Source: Chlorophyllum brunneum (taxonomy: Eukaryota; Basidiomycota; Agaricomycetes; Agaricales; Agaricaceae). From it: a stretch of 64,000 nt of DNA. Each line of letters opens with the position of its first letter. Positions within the stretch are counted from its first letter, which is position 1. Of the stretch, positions 11,767 through 22,691 are shown piece after piece. The position numbers were made by a program, and so were the translations under genes. Below the pieces are notes generated by a model. That model had not been told where the DNA came from and searched no databases. It worked only from the letters and a program-made list of their open reading frames with translations. Where the stretch lies: NCBI GenBank assembly GCA_963576785.1, contig OY756143.1:3038001-3102000 (forward strand). Direction: 5' to 3'.

Positions 11767-14204
11767 CTAAATTCCTTCATCGCTCGTGAGGTTATCCATT
11801 CGGATGATAAGTTCCGTGTAGAACTTGAGGCCTTCGAGGTAACTGCTGATAGCTGATAGTAATTCCGTGTTAGTAATTCAAGAAACCGTATGGCATAAGT
11901 TGAACACCAACTAATTTTCTCGTCGACGGTATGAATATTTAAGCTGGTGTTGAGATCTGAGTCCTGGTATGTAAGGAAATATTAACTCAAGACGAACCGT
12001 TGTCCGACCCTAATTGGACTCCAGCGGTATATATTCTTTGTCCTTGAGCGAAGGTTGGTAATTCTGTGTGTGTCGAACCAAGTGCAACTTACAAGCTTAA
12101 CTGTTAAGCGAGTAGGTTGATTCAATGATTGAGAATAGTTAAAAGGCACATACATAGTTTCGCGTGTCTGCACATAATGAATTTACTATTGCGTAATCTG
12201 GAACCGGTATCAAGACGCACCTGTATTACCAGTCATCGCACTAGGAGAAGTGATGACATCACCAAAGATGGCCTGGTTGAGTTCGGATATAACACGCCAT
12301 GCAGTCGAGTTGGTGGAGAATGGAGAAGTTGGAGTAGGTTCATGTGGATTTCCCCAGATAATTGTAATGTTACCAATGGACGTTTCGTTGGAAAGTGAAG
12401 TTCCATTGACTTTTAAAGAGTATTTCTCGGCTACAGGATCGACGAAGCCGAGGAAGATTTTCTGGACCTCGGCCACTGGAATTGTGTTAATTGAGTGTGA
12501 TGAGAGTTGAGGAAAGGAAAAGGAGAAAAAAACGTACCGGAACTCAATATCTCGATTCTAACATTCCAAGTCGCTGTCGCACTTTCCGCAAGTTCATTGG
12601 ACTTTTAATACTTCAATTACCTGCTTGCACTTTTGAGCGAAGAAAGCGACTTACCTTGACACCAGCATTGAAAATCGTAGAAGCATGTGACGTCTCGATC
12701 AAATACCGATTATTCAAAGACACGCTCGCGAAATTATTAGCAGCATCTTGGAAATTGGGGTTTGTGGGATTAACGTCTCGGGGGACCCAAGAAGGAACTT
12801 GGGAACTGTTGGCGAATTTGTTTACGCATTCGAGGTATAACCAGACTGGGTGGGATTCTTCGAGATGGGGTTGGAATACGTTGGAAGTTCTGAGAAAGAT
12901 GACATTAAGGTTTGAATGTTTTTTTTGAGCTTTGGGGGATAGACGTACTCGAATGCTGTTACGATTTCGGAGAGGACACCGATTGTTGTGTGATTGCTTG
13001 GGATTGAAGCGCTAGTGAATTTAACAATGAGTTTTACACACAAAGAAATTTGAAGTGTGATACGTACTGGCCACCTAACATATCGACTTTTCCTTGAATA
13101 TTCTAATCCACACTCTTTATTAGACTATCGTGTACGTCGATGCGGAAGAAGATACTTACGATTGATCCTTTCTCCACGACACCCGGTAACGCAAACGTTC
13201 TACCAAATTGTGTATCATCTACACCAGAACCTCCTTCATCAACAATCATCGCAATACCCTCTTCGCCATACAACGACAGTAAAAATTGATTGACAAACGC
13301 CGCACCCATATGTCCACCAATTTCTTCATCTTGACCAAATGCGAGAACTATATCCCCCGACGTGATGAGTTGATTGTGGATGGAAAAAATAATATGTATA
13401 TATGAATGTGTGTAGACTTACTTAAAGTACGAGTTGGTTTCCAATTTTGTTGAAGAAGATGTTCGACTGCGATCATTGATCCTATAACTGTATTCTTACA
13501 ATCACCAGAACCTCGTCCATAGATCCATACATCATCAACCGTTCCAGAAAACGGTGGAAAACTCCATCGATCAAGGGACGTAGTGCTAAAATTTCAATCC
13601 CTAAATATCAATTACTGGAATTGTGGGAAGGAAACTTGCGCTGGGACGACATCTTGATGACCGGTGATCATCATGGGTTTTAGATTTTGGTTGGTACCGT
13701 TTAGAGTGAAGACGAGTGAATAGGTGTCGATGAGTGTGACATTTGCAGTGGAGTACCTGATATATTATTAGTACCTTTCGTCGAAAAAAAAAAAAAGGAA
13801 GTTCTTTTATTGACAATGTTGGGAAGGATTTTTGCAAGAAGGCATGTAAATCATCGAATGGCGCCCATCTATCATCTTGACCGGGCGGTTTCATATCATC
13901 AAAGCTCCTGAATGACCAGTCAGTTAACATAATCTTGAATGGAAGGATACAGACATTGTTGGGAATTGGACTGCGTGGGCTAAGAGTTCGATACTCTTAT
14001 TCTGGACTTGGGGATCATTGAATATTTTTGTGAAATTGGATGCTTGAGCTGTGGGTGAAGGTTGTGGACAGATTGAATCAGGAGGGGATTGAGCTGAGGC
14101 TTTGAAAGCCAGAGTTAATAAAGGTAGAAGTGATAAATAACGACCTGGGATATATATTAAGCATGCTTTTTGTGAGAGTAGGTAAGAATGAACGTACACA
14201 TCAT
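11767..14204 (-). CDS. Carboxypeptidase S-like Gly-Xaa carboxypeptidase (M20)
   Basis: Di-zinc exopeptidase of family M20A, similar to vacuolar carboxypeptidase S, which releases C-terminal residues from small peptides. The ATG at 14204 with an intron two codons later gives an N-terminal hydrophobic segment (RYLSLLPLLTLAFKASA), a signal or membrane anchor. Conserved segments in order: SIELLAHAVQFPT, PFDDLHAFL, MMITGHQDVVP (first zinc His and catalytic Asp), RWSFPPFSG, YGRGSGDCKN (bridging Asp), FGQDEEIGG (Glu-Glu base and zinc ligand), MGAAFVNQ, MIVDEGGSG, then the lid, then MTGNTDTRNY, NIYRWSPIRVG and NIHTVDEKIS near the C-terminus. The last codons, ending DEGI, stop at 11767. More than ten introns are needed and a few near the 3' end are approximate. 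The usual RGAxDxK signature reads RGSGDCKN here. It looks functional. Confidence 0.82.
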
Positions 14205-15141
14205 TTCGATAGCAAGGTTTCCCTCAGTGTACTCTTTTAATATAGTGTGACGATTAGAGTTTAACTTCAACTGATACCGATGCGCGGCGAGCATCTGACC
14301 AAGTAACGCGCGGAAGTGAGGATAACGTTATCAATACTAGGGAAACCACCGTGGAAGGTATATCACCCAAAACAAAGATTTGAGAAGCAGCTTAATTTTC
14401 ATTTTGGTTAACTAACCCACGAGTAGGGGTGGCAGATGATATGAAAAGCAGGTGGTAGTGAGAATGAAATTGGTTATTGGAAGAATGAGTTTATGGCTTG
14501 GCATTTGGATTATGAGTATGTGATAGGTATCTTGTGTGAGAGTACCGTCAGTCTGGGTTTTCGGGAGGTGGAACACGAGACTTTATGGTCCCGGTCAGAG
14601 TTGATAAGTGTGGGTATGAGAAAGTAGTAGAAGTGCTTCCATCAGAATTAGACATGGAGGTTGTTTGATCTTTGATTTTGGACTCGTAGGACCAGCTATG
14701 GAAATGGATTCTGGTACGGTGCCGATGACGTGAAATTTGACGCTCACGATCCCCTTAAAAATAACATAACATCATTCTGGACAAGTTCTGGAGCATCAGA
14801 GTATGGTGTTCGAGCCCGCAAGAAGTAAATATTCCTTGTCCAGAGTAAAGCCCTTTTTTATTTCTCTCCGTTCCTCTTGTTTTGATACCTCCGTTTCGCT
14901 CACCCCTTAATGGCGATTAACGGAACGGAACCAAAATTTCCGCATCACTCGGCCAAATCGGACCGAGCTTATTGGTTAAGCGGAATGAACCGGATGATCA
15001 CATGACATTTCCACCCTGTTCCTCCATACAAAAACTTTTCTTTCTTAACTCTGTACCACACTCACATTCATCTACGTATCTCTTCTCTTGGAGAGAAATT
15101 TTAATTTTCTTGTTTGTCTTTAACGACATATTGGTGTAGAA
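14205..15141. other. Divergent intergenic region before cytochrome c
   Basis: About 940 bases between two divergently transcribed genes, so it probably holds both promoters. The part before the cytochrome c start (14850-15140) is pyrimidine-rich (TTTCTCTCC, CTCTTCTCTTGG), as usual for highly expressed fungal genes. I see no open frame worth calling. Confidence 0.45.
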
Positions 15142-15638
15142 ATGCCTTTCTCTGCTGGTACGTCTTTGAGTGTTGGTGGGGATGTGGAGGAGTTGGACTG
15201 ATGGGTTGTGGAAATGTTTAGGTGACGCTTCGAAGGGTGCTGGTCTTTTTAAGACTCGTTGCGCTCAATGCCATACCGTCGGTGCTGGTGAGGGACATAA
15301 AGTCGGACCTAACCTCCACGGGTGGGTTGTTTCCTCTATCTAAAAGCCTTCAACTCAAATGTGTAATCCAGTGTCTTTGGTCGCAAGACTGGTCAGGCCG
15401 AGGGTTTCTCATACACGGCTGCAAATGTGAACAAGGGTGTCATTTGGGGTGAACAAACGCTCTTCGAGTATCTCGAGAACCCAAAGAAATACATTCCTGG
15501 TACAAAAATGGCCTTTGCCGGGTTGAAGAAGGAGAAGGATAGGAATGACCTCATTACTTATCTCAAGGAATCTGTACGTCGGCTCTCTCGATGTTCCATA
15601 CCCTTCTCCGCTGACTCGTTCTTCGTTAGACCGCTTGA
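15142..15638 (+). CDS. CYC1: Cytochrome c
   Basis: Soluble electron carrier of the mitochondrial intermembrane space, moving electrons from complex III to complex IV. Four exons are needed: 15142-15157 (16 nt), 15222-15321, 15372-15573 and a 9-nt terminal exon 15630-15638 carrying the last two residues and TGA. The spliced protein of about 105 residues has CAQCHTVG (covalent haem attachment and His ligand), [33 protein letters not shown] with the axial Met, and [20 protein letters not shown]. All invariant residues of the family are present. Without the tiny first and last exons an automatic annotation would give wrong ends. It is very likely the single functional gene. Confidence 0.95.
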
Positions 15639-16124
15639 GATTCGTCGTTGGAGGAGCCGTGGACAGGCTGAAGACTTTACACGCTATATCCCTAATACCA
15701 CACCTTAATATTTTCGTTGGGCTCTGGTCTTGAGTGTTGACCAGTAGATGGTCCTTTGTAGCGCTATAGATGACCGAGGCAATGCCTGTCTACACACCCC
15801 ACTCCGTGGAATAGATGATGCATTAATTTATTGCATGAATTTTTTGTATGAGAGGATGGTGTGCCAGCGCATTCGGCGCTTGATTGGGTCGATGACGTCA
15901 CGCGCACTGGTCTCGTCGGCCTTGGTGGACGGTCATCTCGGCCTGAGTCAGGTTCATTAATTGGCCACTCACGCAGTGTCTAACTGTATTGGCGTTTGTT
16001 GAGTACGGAAAGGTGTCTACGATACGTAAAAAGGAGGTCATCGATGCACTATTAGGGTCGCCGTATCAGGTTGTGGTTCCGCTTAGTACTCGCATACGAG
16101 AGGCCTGGTAGAAATTACACTAGA
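15639..16124. other. Intergenic region between convergent genes
   Basis: About 490 bases between the cytochrome c stop and the end of the PP1 regulator gene. The open frame at 15748-15960 has no recognisable content; it is probably 3' untranslated sequence of one or both genes. Confidence 0.4.
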
Positions 16125-16715
16125 CTACTTGAGATTATATTCAACCCCTAATCCACAAATGAACACACCTTCTTTCCGCTTGCCCTTTCCTGTAGACTTG
16201 GATTGATGATGACGTTCATAGGCATTAGGCCCAGTCCCACCATCACAAGACTCATCCTCCTCCGAGTCGGTATGGGGTTTACGTCTACGATGATGATGGC
16301 GGTGGTGGTGTCCGTCTCCGTCTCCATCGCACGATGAATCGGAATCCGAGTCTGAGCTTGACGATTCATCCGATGATTCATCAAACCGCCGTGGTTTATG
16401 ATATATGCAACAGACTACAACGAATATCAGCTACGCTGGAAAGAATAGTAGTAAAAACGTACTCTTTGATTTCTTCTTTCCCAAATGCTCGTTATCAATT
16501 ACATCGTCGTCCCAAGCAACTCTCGGACCAGCCTTTCTCGCACCTCTTAATCTGACAACTTTGGTTCCACCTTCATTAGAACCTTGTTCCGATCCATCAG
16601 CCTTATTCTCTTGTTTAGTAGGGTCGGCTGTTATTGTCATTGTACGTGAACCATCGGCTGGGGATGAAGTGGAAGGACGTAAGGCTGTTGATGATGATGG
16701 AACTGGATATGTCAT
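16125..16715 (-). CDS. YPI1: Type 1 phosphatase regulator (YPI1 / inhibitor-3 family)
   Basis: Small acidic, intrinsically disordered regulator that binds the catalytic subunit of protein phosphatase 1 (PP1). The start at 16715 gives MTYPVPSSS. The family core VRLRGARKAGPRVAWDDD is followed by VIDNEHLGKKKSK, then one intron, then ICCIYHKPRRFDESSD. RVAW matches the RVxF-type PP1 docking site (written RVxW in this family) and CCIYHKP is the family signature. The tail is rich in Ser, Asp and His (SSDSDS, DGDGHHHRHHHRRR), then contains NAYE and a lysine-rich stretch, ending at the TAG at 16125. The length of about 180 residues fits fungal members. It should act in the nucleus on PP1-controlled cell cycle or glycogen functions; that part is family knowledge. 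Confidence 0.88.
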
Positions 16716-16964
16716 GGTGTCGTTTATATTGGTGTAATGTTTGAATTTTAGCGCAGATGCTAAGGGGGACCGGGGAAGGGAATGGAGTTTAGGGGAAACC
16801 AATGGGATGGGTTGGCGCAGGTGGATGAATCCACGTGATATGGCTTACTCAACGCGCCGATGTCCCCACAACAGGGTCGTTATTATTAAAAAGTTATCGG
16901 ACCCTACAACGTTCGAAGAGTACTCAGTCTACAAGTCAAAAGTTGTCCCTGGAAACCATCGTTT

Positions 16965-17433
16965 TTAATGTAAACCAAGAACAGCACCATTCGCAGCTCC
17001 GAATGCAGCAAAGACAGAAGGCGAAGTCACTTCGTTCCAATTGGAACCACCAATAACAACAGTATGAGCACCAAGCTCACGACCTGAAATACGGTGTAAG
17101 TCATTACGAAATAACCAAGACTGGCGTGAAATTGTTCGAAAACGACAGCTTGGGTTTCGACTTGACAAGGATGCGTTTGGCGGTTTCTTGGAAAATTAAG
17201 AGACGCCGCCGGACTATTTGGATTGAGTGGGTGTGACAGGCTGGTTGGGAGGTTGGGTAGATGGTTTGGGTGAAGTGGGTTGAACTGTCAAAGTTGTCGA
17301 AGCCGTAGAAGTTGTCGAAGGAGGAGAGACCGTTCCAGTTTTGGAAGGAGGGGAAACTGCGGGAGGCTTTGGGTTGAGTGATTAGGAAAACGAGGGTGGC
17401 GAGAACGAATGTGGAGATGAGCTTGGTGAACAT
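16965..17433 (-). pseudogene. Small secreted protein gene with apparent frameshifts
   Basis: The reading frame starts at 17433 with a clear signal peptide (LISTFVLATLVFLITQPKAS), then an Asn/Phe/Ser-rich part and HSIQIVRRRLLIFQETAKR. From about 17190 the frame that continues sensibly (VETQAVVFEQFHASLGYF) is one step off. A second change near 17110 leads into NDLHRISGRELGAHTVV, which runs to the stop at 16965. I recall an Agaricomycete family of short secreted proteins with this order of segments, but I cannot verify it here. No GT-AG intron explains either change: the only candidate is 24 bases long. So either the gene carries two small indels, or the sequence has errors, or the second half is not translated. 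Confidence 0.45.
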
Positions 17434-17759
17434 GGTGCGAAATAAAATTGTTGGACTGGAATATCGTGAGTCATGATATAGATTAGAATTGTTACTATCT
17501 TCTTCACCTGAACGAAGTAAAGCCTATTAAACAAAAAAAAAAAGCAACCTGGCCAAATGACAAAAAAAAAGAAAAGATAAACAAAGGTGATTTTTTATAT
17601 ATGACCGTATTTTTTCGACACGTGTGCTCAAGGAAAGATACAAGTACTTAAGATAGCTAAGCTGTTTATTTTGTGTGATTATACTACTACCGACTGGGCG
17701 GGATCGAAATTTATGGCTGACAGATTGAACGATGACGTTCCCTTCTCAACCCCTTCGCG
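17434..17759. other. Divergent promoter region
   Basis: About 330 bases between two divergently transcribed genes. It contains two A-rich runs (17531-17542 and 17563-17572) that could keep nucleosomes away, and no coding frame. Confidence 0.4.
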
Positions 17760-19039
17760 ATGCTCCGGAAAGGCTTACTGTCTTTGATTGTGCTTTTGTC
17801 CATCCCCACGCCGGGTGGGGGTGCGTTCAGTAATTGCAATCCCACCCACGACCATCTCGACCCATCTTCCCGCAAATTCATATCCTCATGCCCCGAATCC
17901 ATGTATTGTGCGCCCGTGGACAACAATTCTACTACCACCACAGGGGATCAAATTTCGCTATTTCCCAACTTTGCAAAACGATCTCATCATGAAAGACCGT
18001 TCAATGGGACGAAACTCGATCCGAATGTTACTACGACGGGAAATAACGATTTGGGAGGAGTTTGTGAACAAAGGCTTTGTAGACGTGATGAATATGCTTT
18101 TGGTTTTTCTCGTGATGAGCCTTTACCTCGGTTGTGTTCTCGGATCGGCTCGTTTTGTCCTGATAATGGTAGAGGATGTCAGATGGTTTTGCCGCTGGGC
18201 TCTCAATGCGAACTTGCACGCGACGAACAATGCGCTTCGCCTCCCATTTCGGATATCGGGGCCAAGAGTTTATGCCTTAATCGGATTTGCACGTTCGTTT
18301 CATTTCTTTATCTCCTTACGACTAATTACTTACGAACTGATTGCAATTTCCAAAGTTATGCAAACGCCACGTTATCCTCTGTTTGTGTTATGGAGAATAC
18401 AACATATGCATTCCTCTCTCCATTTTCTGAATCGCTATACTCCATTTCGGTTGTGAGACACAACTGTGTAGCGCCTATGCTTTATTGCGATCCTTCGAGT
18501 TTGTCTTGTGTGCGTTCTAGGAAAATAGGTGAAGCCTGCGAGTTTGACTTTCAATGTGAAACGGTATGTAGTTATATTGCAATAATATGCAACATTCATT
18601 GACTCTAAGCCGAAATAGGGAACATGTGAACAAGGAGTATGTTTCCCTCACGCAGACAGTCCAAACGAAGTCCCATCTTGGGAATGGGTGTTAACCATTG
18701 CTGCTATCTTTGTCGGTGAGGTGCTTTATCTATGAGAAGACTTGTGGGAACTTAAAATCGGAACAAGCAATGGCTATGACAACTTGTGTCTTGATATTTG
18801 TTCATCGTCGATACCGGTTCATGAGATTCAAGGAATTACGGGGGTACTATGTTGAACAGATCAGGTTGGTATCTGTATTTTTGGACACATCATTGAAGTA
18901 GGCTTACCTTGTTGTACGACGATTTAGCCTTAGACGTGCGATTATTGCGTTACATGGTGCTGTGGCAGATGGAAATGGTGGGGGGTTAACAGCAAGTAAC
19001 TCTCTTAGGAAGTATCATCACCTCAGTGGAGCTGGCTGA
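17760..19039 (+). CDS. Cysteine-rich single-pass membrane protein, function unknown
   Basis: Start at 17760 with a signal peptide (LLSLIVLLSIPTPGGGA). The ectodomain has many cysteines in paired blocks: SNCNPTHDH, SSCPESMYCAP, GGVCEQRLCRRDEYAF, GSFCPDNGRGC, NCVAPMLYCDPSSLSC, GEACEFDFQCET then GTCEQGVCFP. Several NxT/S sites are present. After PSWEW one transmembrane helix follows (VLTIAAIFVAMAMTTCVLIFV). It is interrupted by an intron at 18714-18769 and ends in the basic stop-transfer HRRYRFMRFKEL. A cytosolic tail of about 50 residues ends HHLSGAG, with TGA at 19037-19039. Five exons join cleanly in frame. The layout is receptor-like, type I, outside N-terminus. I do not recognise a named domain, and a role in sensing or adhesion is only a guess. 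Confidence 0.75.
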
Positions 19040-20525
19040 TCGTCCGAGATAGCTTTAGTGTATAGTGCTTTGAGAAAACTTAATTAGTTTTCCCTGGAGC
19101 AGATGCTGTGTGATCAGAATGGCTTAGCGTACATTGGCAAACTCGCAGCCGACCGGATTCCAGGGTAAAGAAGCCGCTCATCCCTCCAGGGACAAACGCA
19201 TGTATAATTAACAACAGGGGGGCCGCATCCGTTAGTGGAGTTAACCGAAGTTAGTGTCTTCTCCTAACAAGAGATTTAAACATGAATGAAAACTGCATAT
19301 GTTGCGAACGAATCAAGAATATTCAGGAATATGCTATTGGAACCCTGTGCCCACTTGACATATCGTGAAGCACAACACCTTGGCAAACGTCTCCGAGCTG
19401 GAATATGTTTATCGCGTCTCAGGGGACGACGCCACTGGCTCTTTGTGAATGTTGAATCCAGGCCATCGGGGAGGGCATACCTGTTATATTTCTATCTTCA
19501 GACAGGTCAATATCCCGTCCCCTGTTCCCCTCAAATGTACGGAAATGGACGGTCGGGGTAGATTTCCGAAAGTTTTCTCCATTGAGATAGACACGGTTTT
19601 CGAAGAAAAGAACCGCGTTTTCCTCGTACAATGGTGGACGAAAATAGGTTGATTATCGTTCGGAATCATAAGACATGTGGAGGTACCGAAAATGAGGTAG
19701 GCCTCCTGATATTTAACATTGTGGGTCCCGGACCCTGAACGCCACTTGAGTTAAGGCATACACAAGTACACGTTGACTTCGTTTGTGGGATGGTGAGTAT
19801 GATATTATCACTTCGCGGAAAACATATGGGTTACCGTTATATTGGGTGAGGGACCTTTATCATTACCCATTACGACTCGGTCAACGTAATTCTTTACACC
19901 GCCTATTGCGCCACTGTTCCGTCTGGGAGAGTCCTTGTCAAGCAATGTGGCCGGGTGGGGATTCGAGCCCTTCAACGCCTCAGGAGCACAAACTCGGTCG
20001 ATGTTATAAGAACCTTCGAACGTTGACCGGATTTTTACGGTGTTGGAGGGGGTAAAAGGTCATTGTTTTTTGTGCCAAGTGGTCCATATCTATCGATATT
20101 ATGTTGAAGAATGAGGTACCACGGGGTAAGACTGGTCCGAGTGTTTGGTAAGTAGGATACTCCTGTTCATGACATCCTGCGAGTCGGGACGTGAGGCAGT
20201 TGCTTCTGAGGTGTAACTGCGGTGATGTGACTCAATCTTACTGAGACTGACGTGCCATGACTGGAGAGATGTACCGAACATCAAAACGTGCAAGGAGCCA
20301 CCTGAAATAGTTTTGACTTGTGATGAACGCCAAGAAACCACATGCAGAGAAGTATGCTAGAGTTGAGGAGAGGTGTCTATATCCCATCGAGTGGTGGAGC
20401 TGCGTTCATGAGCTTTAATGATCCCCGCGATGGATGTTCATCCTCATGACATCGTAGGGCATTTGTCTTCTGTGAATATCCATTAATCGTGAAACGGAAC
20501 GTCACCGGGGCAATCATTCCAAGTC
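19040..20525. other. Intergenic region without supported gene
   Basis: About 1.5 kb between the membrane protein gene and the MYND gene. Overlapping frames at 19286-19561 (plus), 19419-19631 (minus), 19783-20055 (plus) and 20099-20598 (minus) were inspected. None has motif or paralog support. The minus-strand frames at 20099-20598 might be further 3' exons of the MYND gene. Confidence 0.4.
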
Positions 20526-21863
20526 TTATGAGATCTGATAATGGAAATGAAGTTCCGAATAGTATGTATTGCCCATTGTAATTGCTGTAGAAGTACAAAA
20601 TTGTGATGCAGCGAATAAAAATAACACGAGGTCAACTGGTGGTAATGAGACAGAATGGACGGGAAACCGAATACGAAAAACAGAGCGTTTTAAATAAAAG
20701 TCGTAAATGCTCGAATCAATGCTGAACGTCGAAGGGGCGTGATGTAGGCATTTCTGTGTGAGGGTATAGACAAGGTCGGCATGGACGATCAACGTCATAG
20801 AGGGGTATCGGATGGATGCGAAATGATGGTAAGAATAACCCCATGGATAAGGTGGCATTAAGAAGATCCAGGCATTCATCCGTAATACACCCTGAAGGAG
20901 AAAGATGTCATTGGATGCCCGAGGCTCGTGTACGAGAACGCACCCTCTAGATGTTGTCGATATGGGTTGGAAATCCTTCCGACCTTCGCTCACAAAATGT
21001 CTGAGAACAGTTTCCCAGTCATTCCTGGTATCCCAGGTAATCTTGCTTGGTGGATCAACTTCCACCGGAACAACTTGGCTAACACTCCCGCACTGCAGAA
21101 TGACAACGAGTGTCCCGATGCCACCGTTTGTTCTACACCTCTCCTCACGGCGTTGGATATCCGCCGTGACTAGAGGGTCTCGAATGTATTGACGTGGAAC
21201 AATATGAGTAGCTGTAACTGAAAAGCTGTGCTCTATTGTTAGCACTCCACCTGAGAATGAAATGGAGGAGGGCACTCACCGACGATGAGACTCCGGGTGA
21301 TTATGATAGTCGAGTTCGATAAGAAGAGCGTTTTGTCGGACGTTGGCGGGAAGTCGCTTGAGTTGGAGGGCCTGGAATCCTGCCCAGCCAAGAAGGGCTG
21401 AGTGTGCAGAGGTGAAATTACGCAGGTTCTTGGCGAGATTCTCGTCTCCGAAAGAGGTGAGAGTCTGCTGCTTTGCTCCAGCCACTTGAGATGCCGTGTG
21501 CTGGCAAATCGCACGATGAGCTGGCCAATGGATTTTCTGGCAGTCTGGTGACTAAAGCAAAAGTATTAGTTACCTAGATTGAAGGACAGAGTTTGGTACT
21601 CACACAATATTGAGTCGTCATCTACGAGGGAAGACATCGAGGTCAGGGGCGTGATGAATGGGGGAGAACCAGAGACTACGTACGCAACCGCCACATAGTC
21701 TAAACCGGACAGTGGGAGTTTCGGCGGCACCGCACTGGTCGCAGATACGGTAGCCACGCTGCCTGTGCTGGTGGGCAGCGGGAGTGTGGTAGTTAGCAGC
21801 GGCAGGCTGAGTGTAGTAAGCAGTGGCCATTGTTGGGAGGGAACCGTGGTTGGGCTGAGCCAT
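20526..21863 (-). CDS. MYND-type zinc-finger protein
   Basis: Start at 21863. A Gln/Pro/Ala/Tyr-rich N-terminus leads into a complete MYND finger split over three exons: CDQCGAAETPTVRFRLCGGC, then TTQYC, then SPDCQKIHWPAHRAIC. All seven Cys and the His expected for two zinc sites are there, with the HW pair typical of MYND. The finger is followed by a helical part (LTSFGDENLAKNLRNF, HSALLGWAGFQALQLKRL) seen in many Agaricomycete MYND proteins. The next segment, RQYIRDPLVTADIQRREE to TWDTRNDWETVLRHFV, is in a frame that the obvious donor at 21292 does not reach, so that junction is unresolved. The C-terminus after about 20900 is doubtful too and may be intronic. MYND fingers bind proline-rich partners; the specific role is unknown. 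Confidence 0.72.
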
Positions 21864-22691
21864 TTATTGTGAAGCAGTAATATATATCCGTGTCATTTGA
21901 AGAGAGTACGGGAAGTCGTGACGAGGAGAACAAAAAAGCAGGAGGGAAGGACCGATGCTTTTTGTCTCCATACCTGTGTCTTTTTGTTGGAGGATTAGAT
22001 CACGGGACTGGGATAACAAAAGAATCGGACTCGTCGTCCTCTTTCGGCTCCCAACAATTAACTCCCCATCACGAACCCACCCTTTCACACAAAAGGCCGT
22101 GAGAGCGCTATCTCCGCACGGCCACCCCCCGTCCTTCTTCCAGAAACGTTCATCGTCTTGGAATGTTATTTCACATCTCAGTTCCTCCGACGCCTCTTAC
22201 CTACTGGCGCTCTTGCACCCGCTTTTTGTCCATATCTCTCCCGCGATGGCGTAACCGAAAACACTTAGGGGCTCTGTCCCATAGGCTATAGCCGACTTAT
22301 TCTCCCATGCTTCTCCATTGTTTCGAGAACTAAATCAAGTGCCCATAAAATGCAAATTCTTATGAAAGTCGAGTCATACCGCATCCACTTCTGATCAGAA
22401 GCTTTCCTTCTCTACATATATCAGACATTCTCCCAAGTATCTTTTCCATTTGGTTGTCGAATTCTCGCGAAGGGCAGCGATTGCCCGACAGGCCGGAATG
22501 CGCTGGCGCACATGGCAAGGGAGGCGCTTATGTCAGCACGCCAAGCCGATGACTGTACATGTACTGCCACATTGCAAATTCTCGGGATTACTGATCGTGA
22601 TAAGACGAGGGCGACATATGACGGAAAAAAACAATGCAGTAGAGATGATCCATAAGCGATATCTCCTGAGTGAACTCCATCTTCAACGACG
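21864..22691. other. Divergent intergenic region (MYND / IDO)
   Basis: About 830 bases between two divergently transcribed genes, so it probably holds both promoters. Frames on both strands overlap heavily and have no recognisable content. A TATA-like element (CTACATATATCAG) lies near 22415-22427, about 265 bases before the IDO start. Confidence 0.4.

Noticed and set aside
17711..17941. Minus-strand frame across the start of the cysteine-rich membrane protein
   Set aside because: Opposes a signal-peptide-encoding exon with clean downstream splicing; a shadow.
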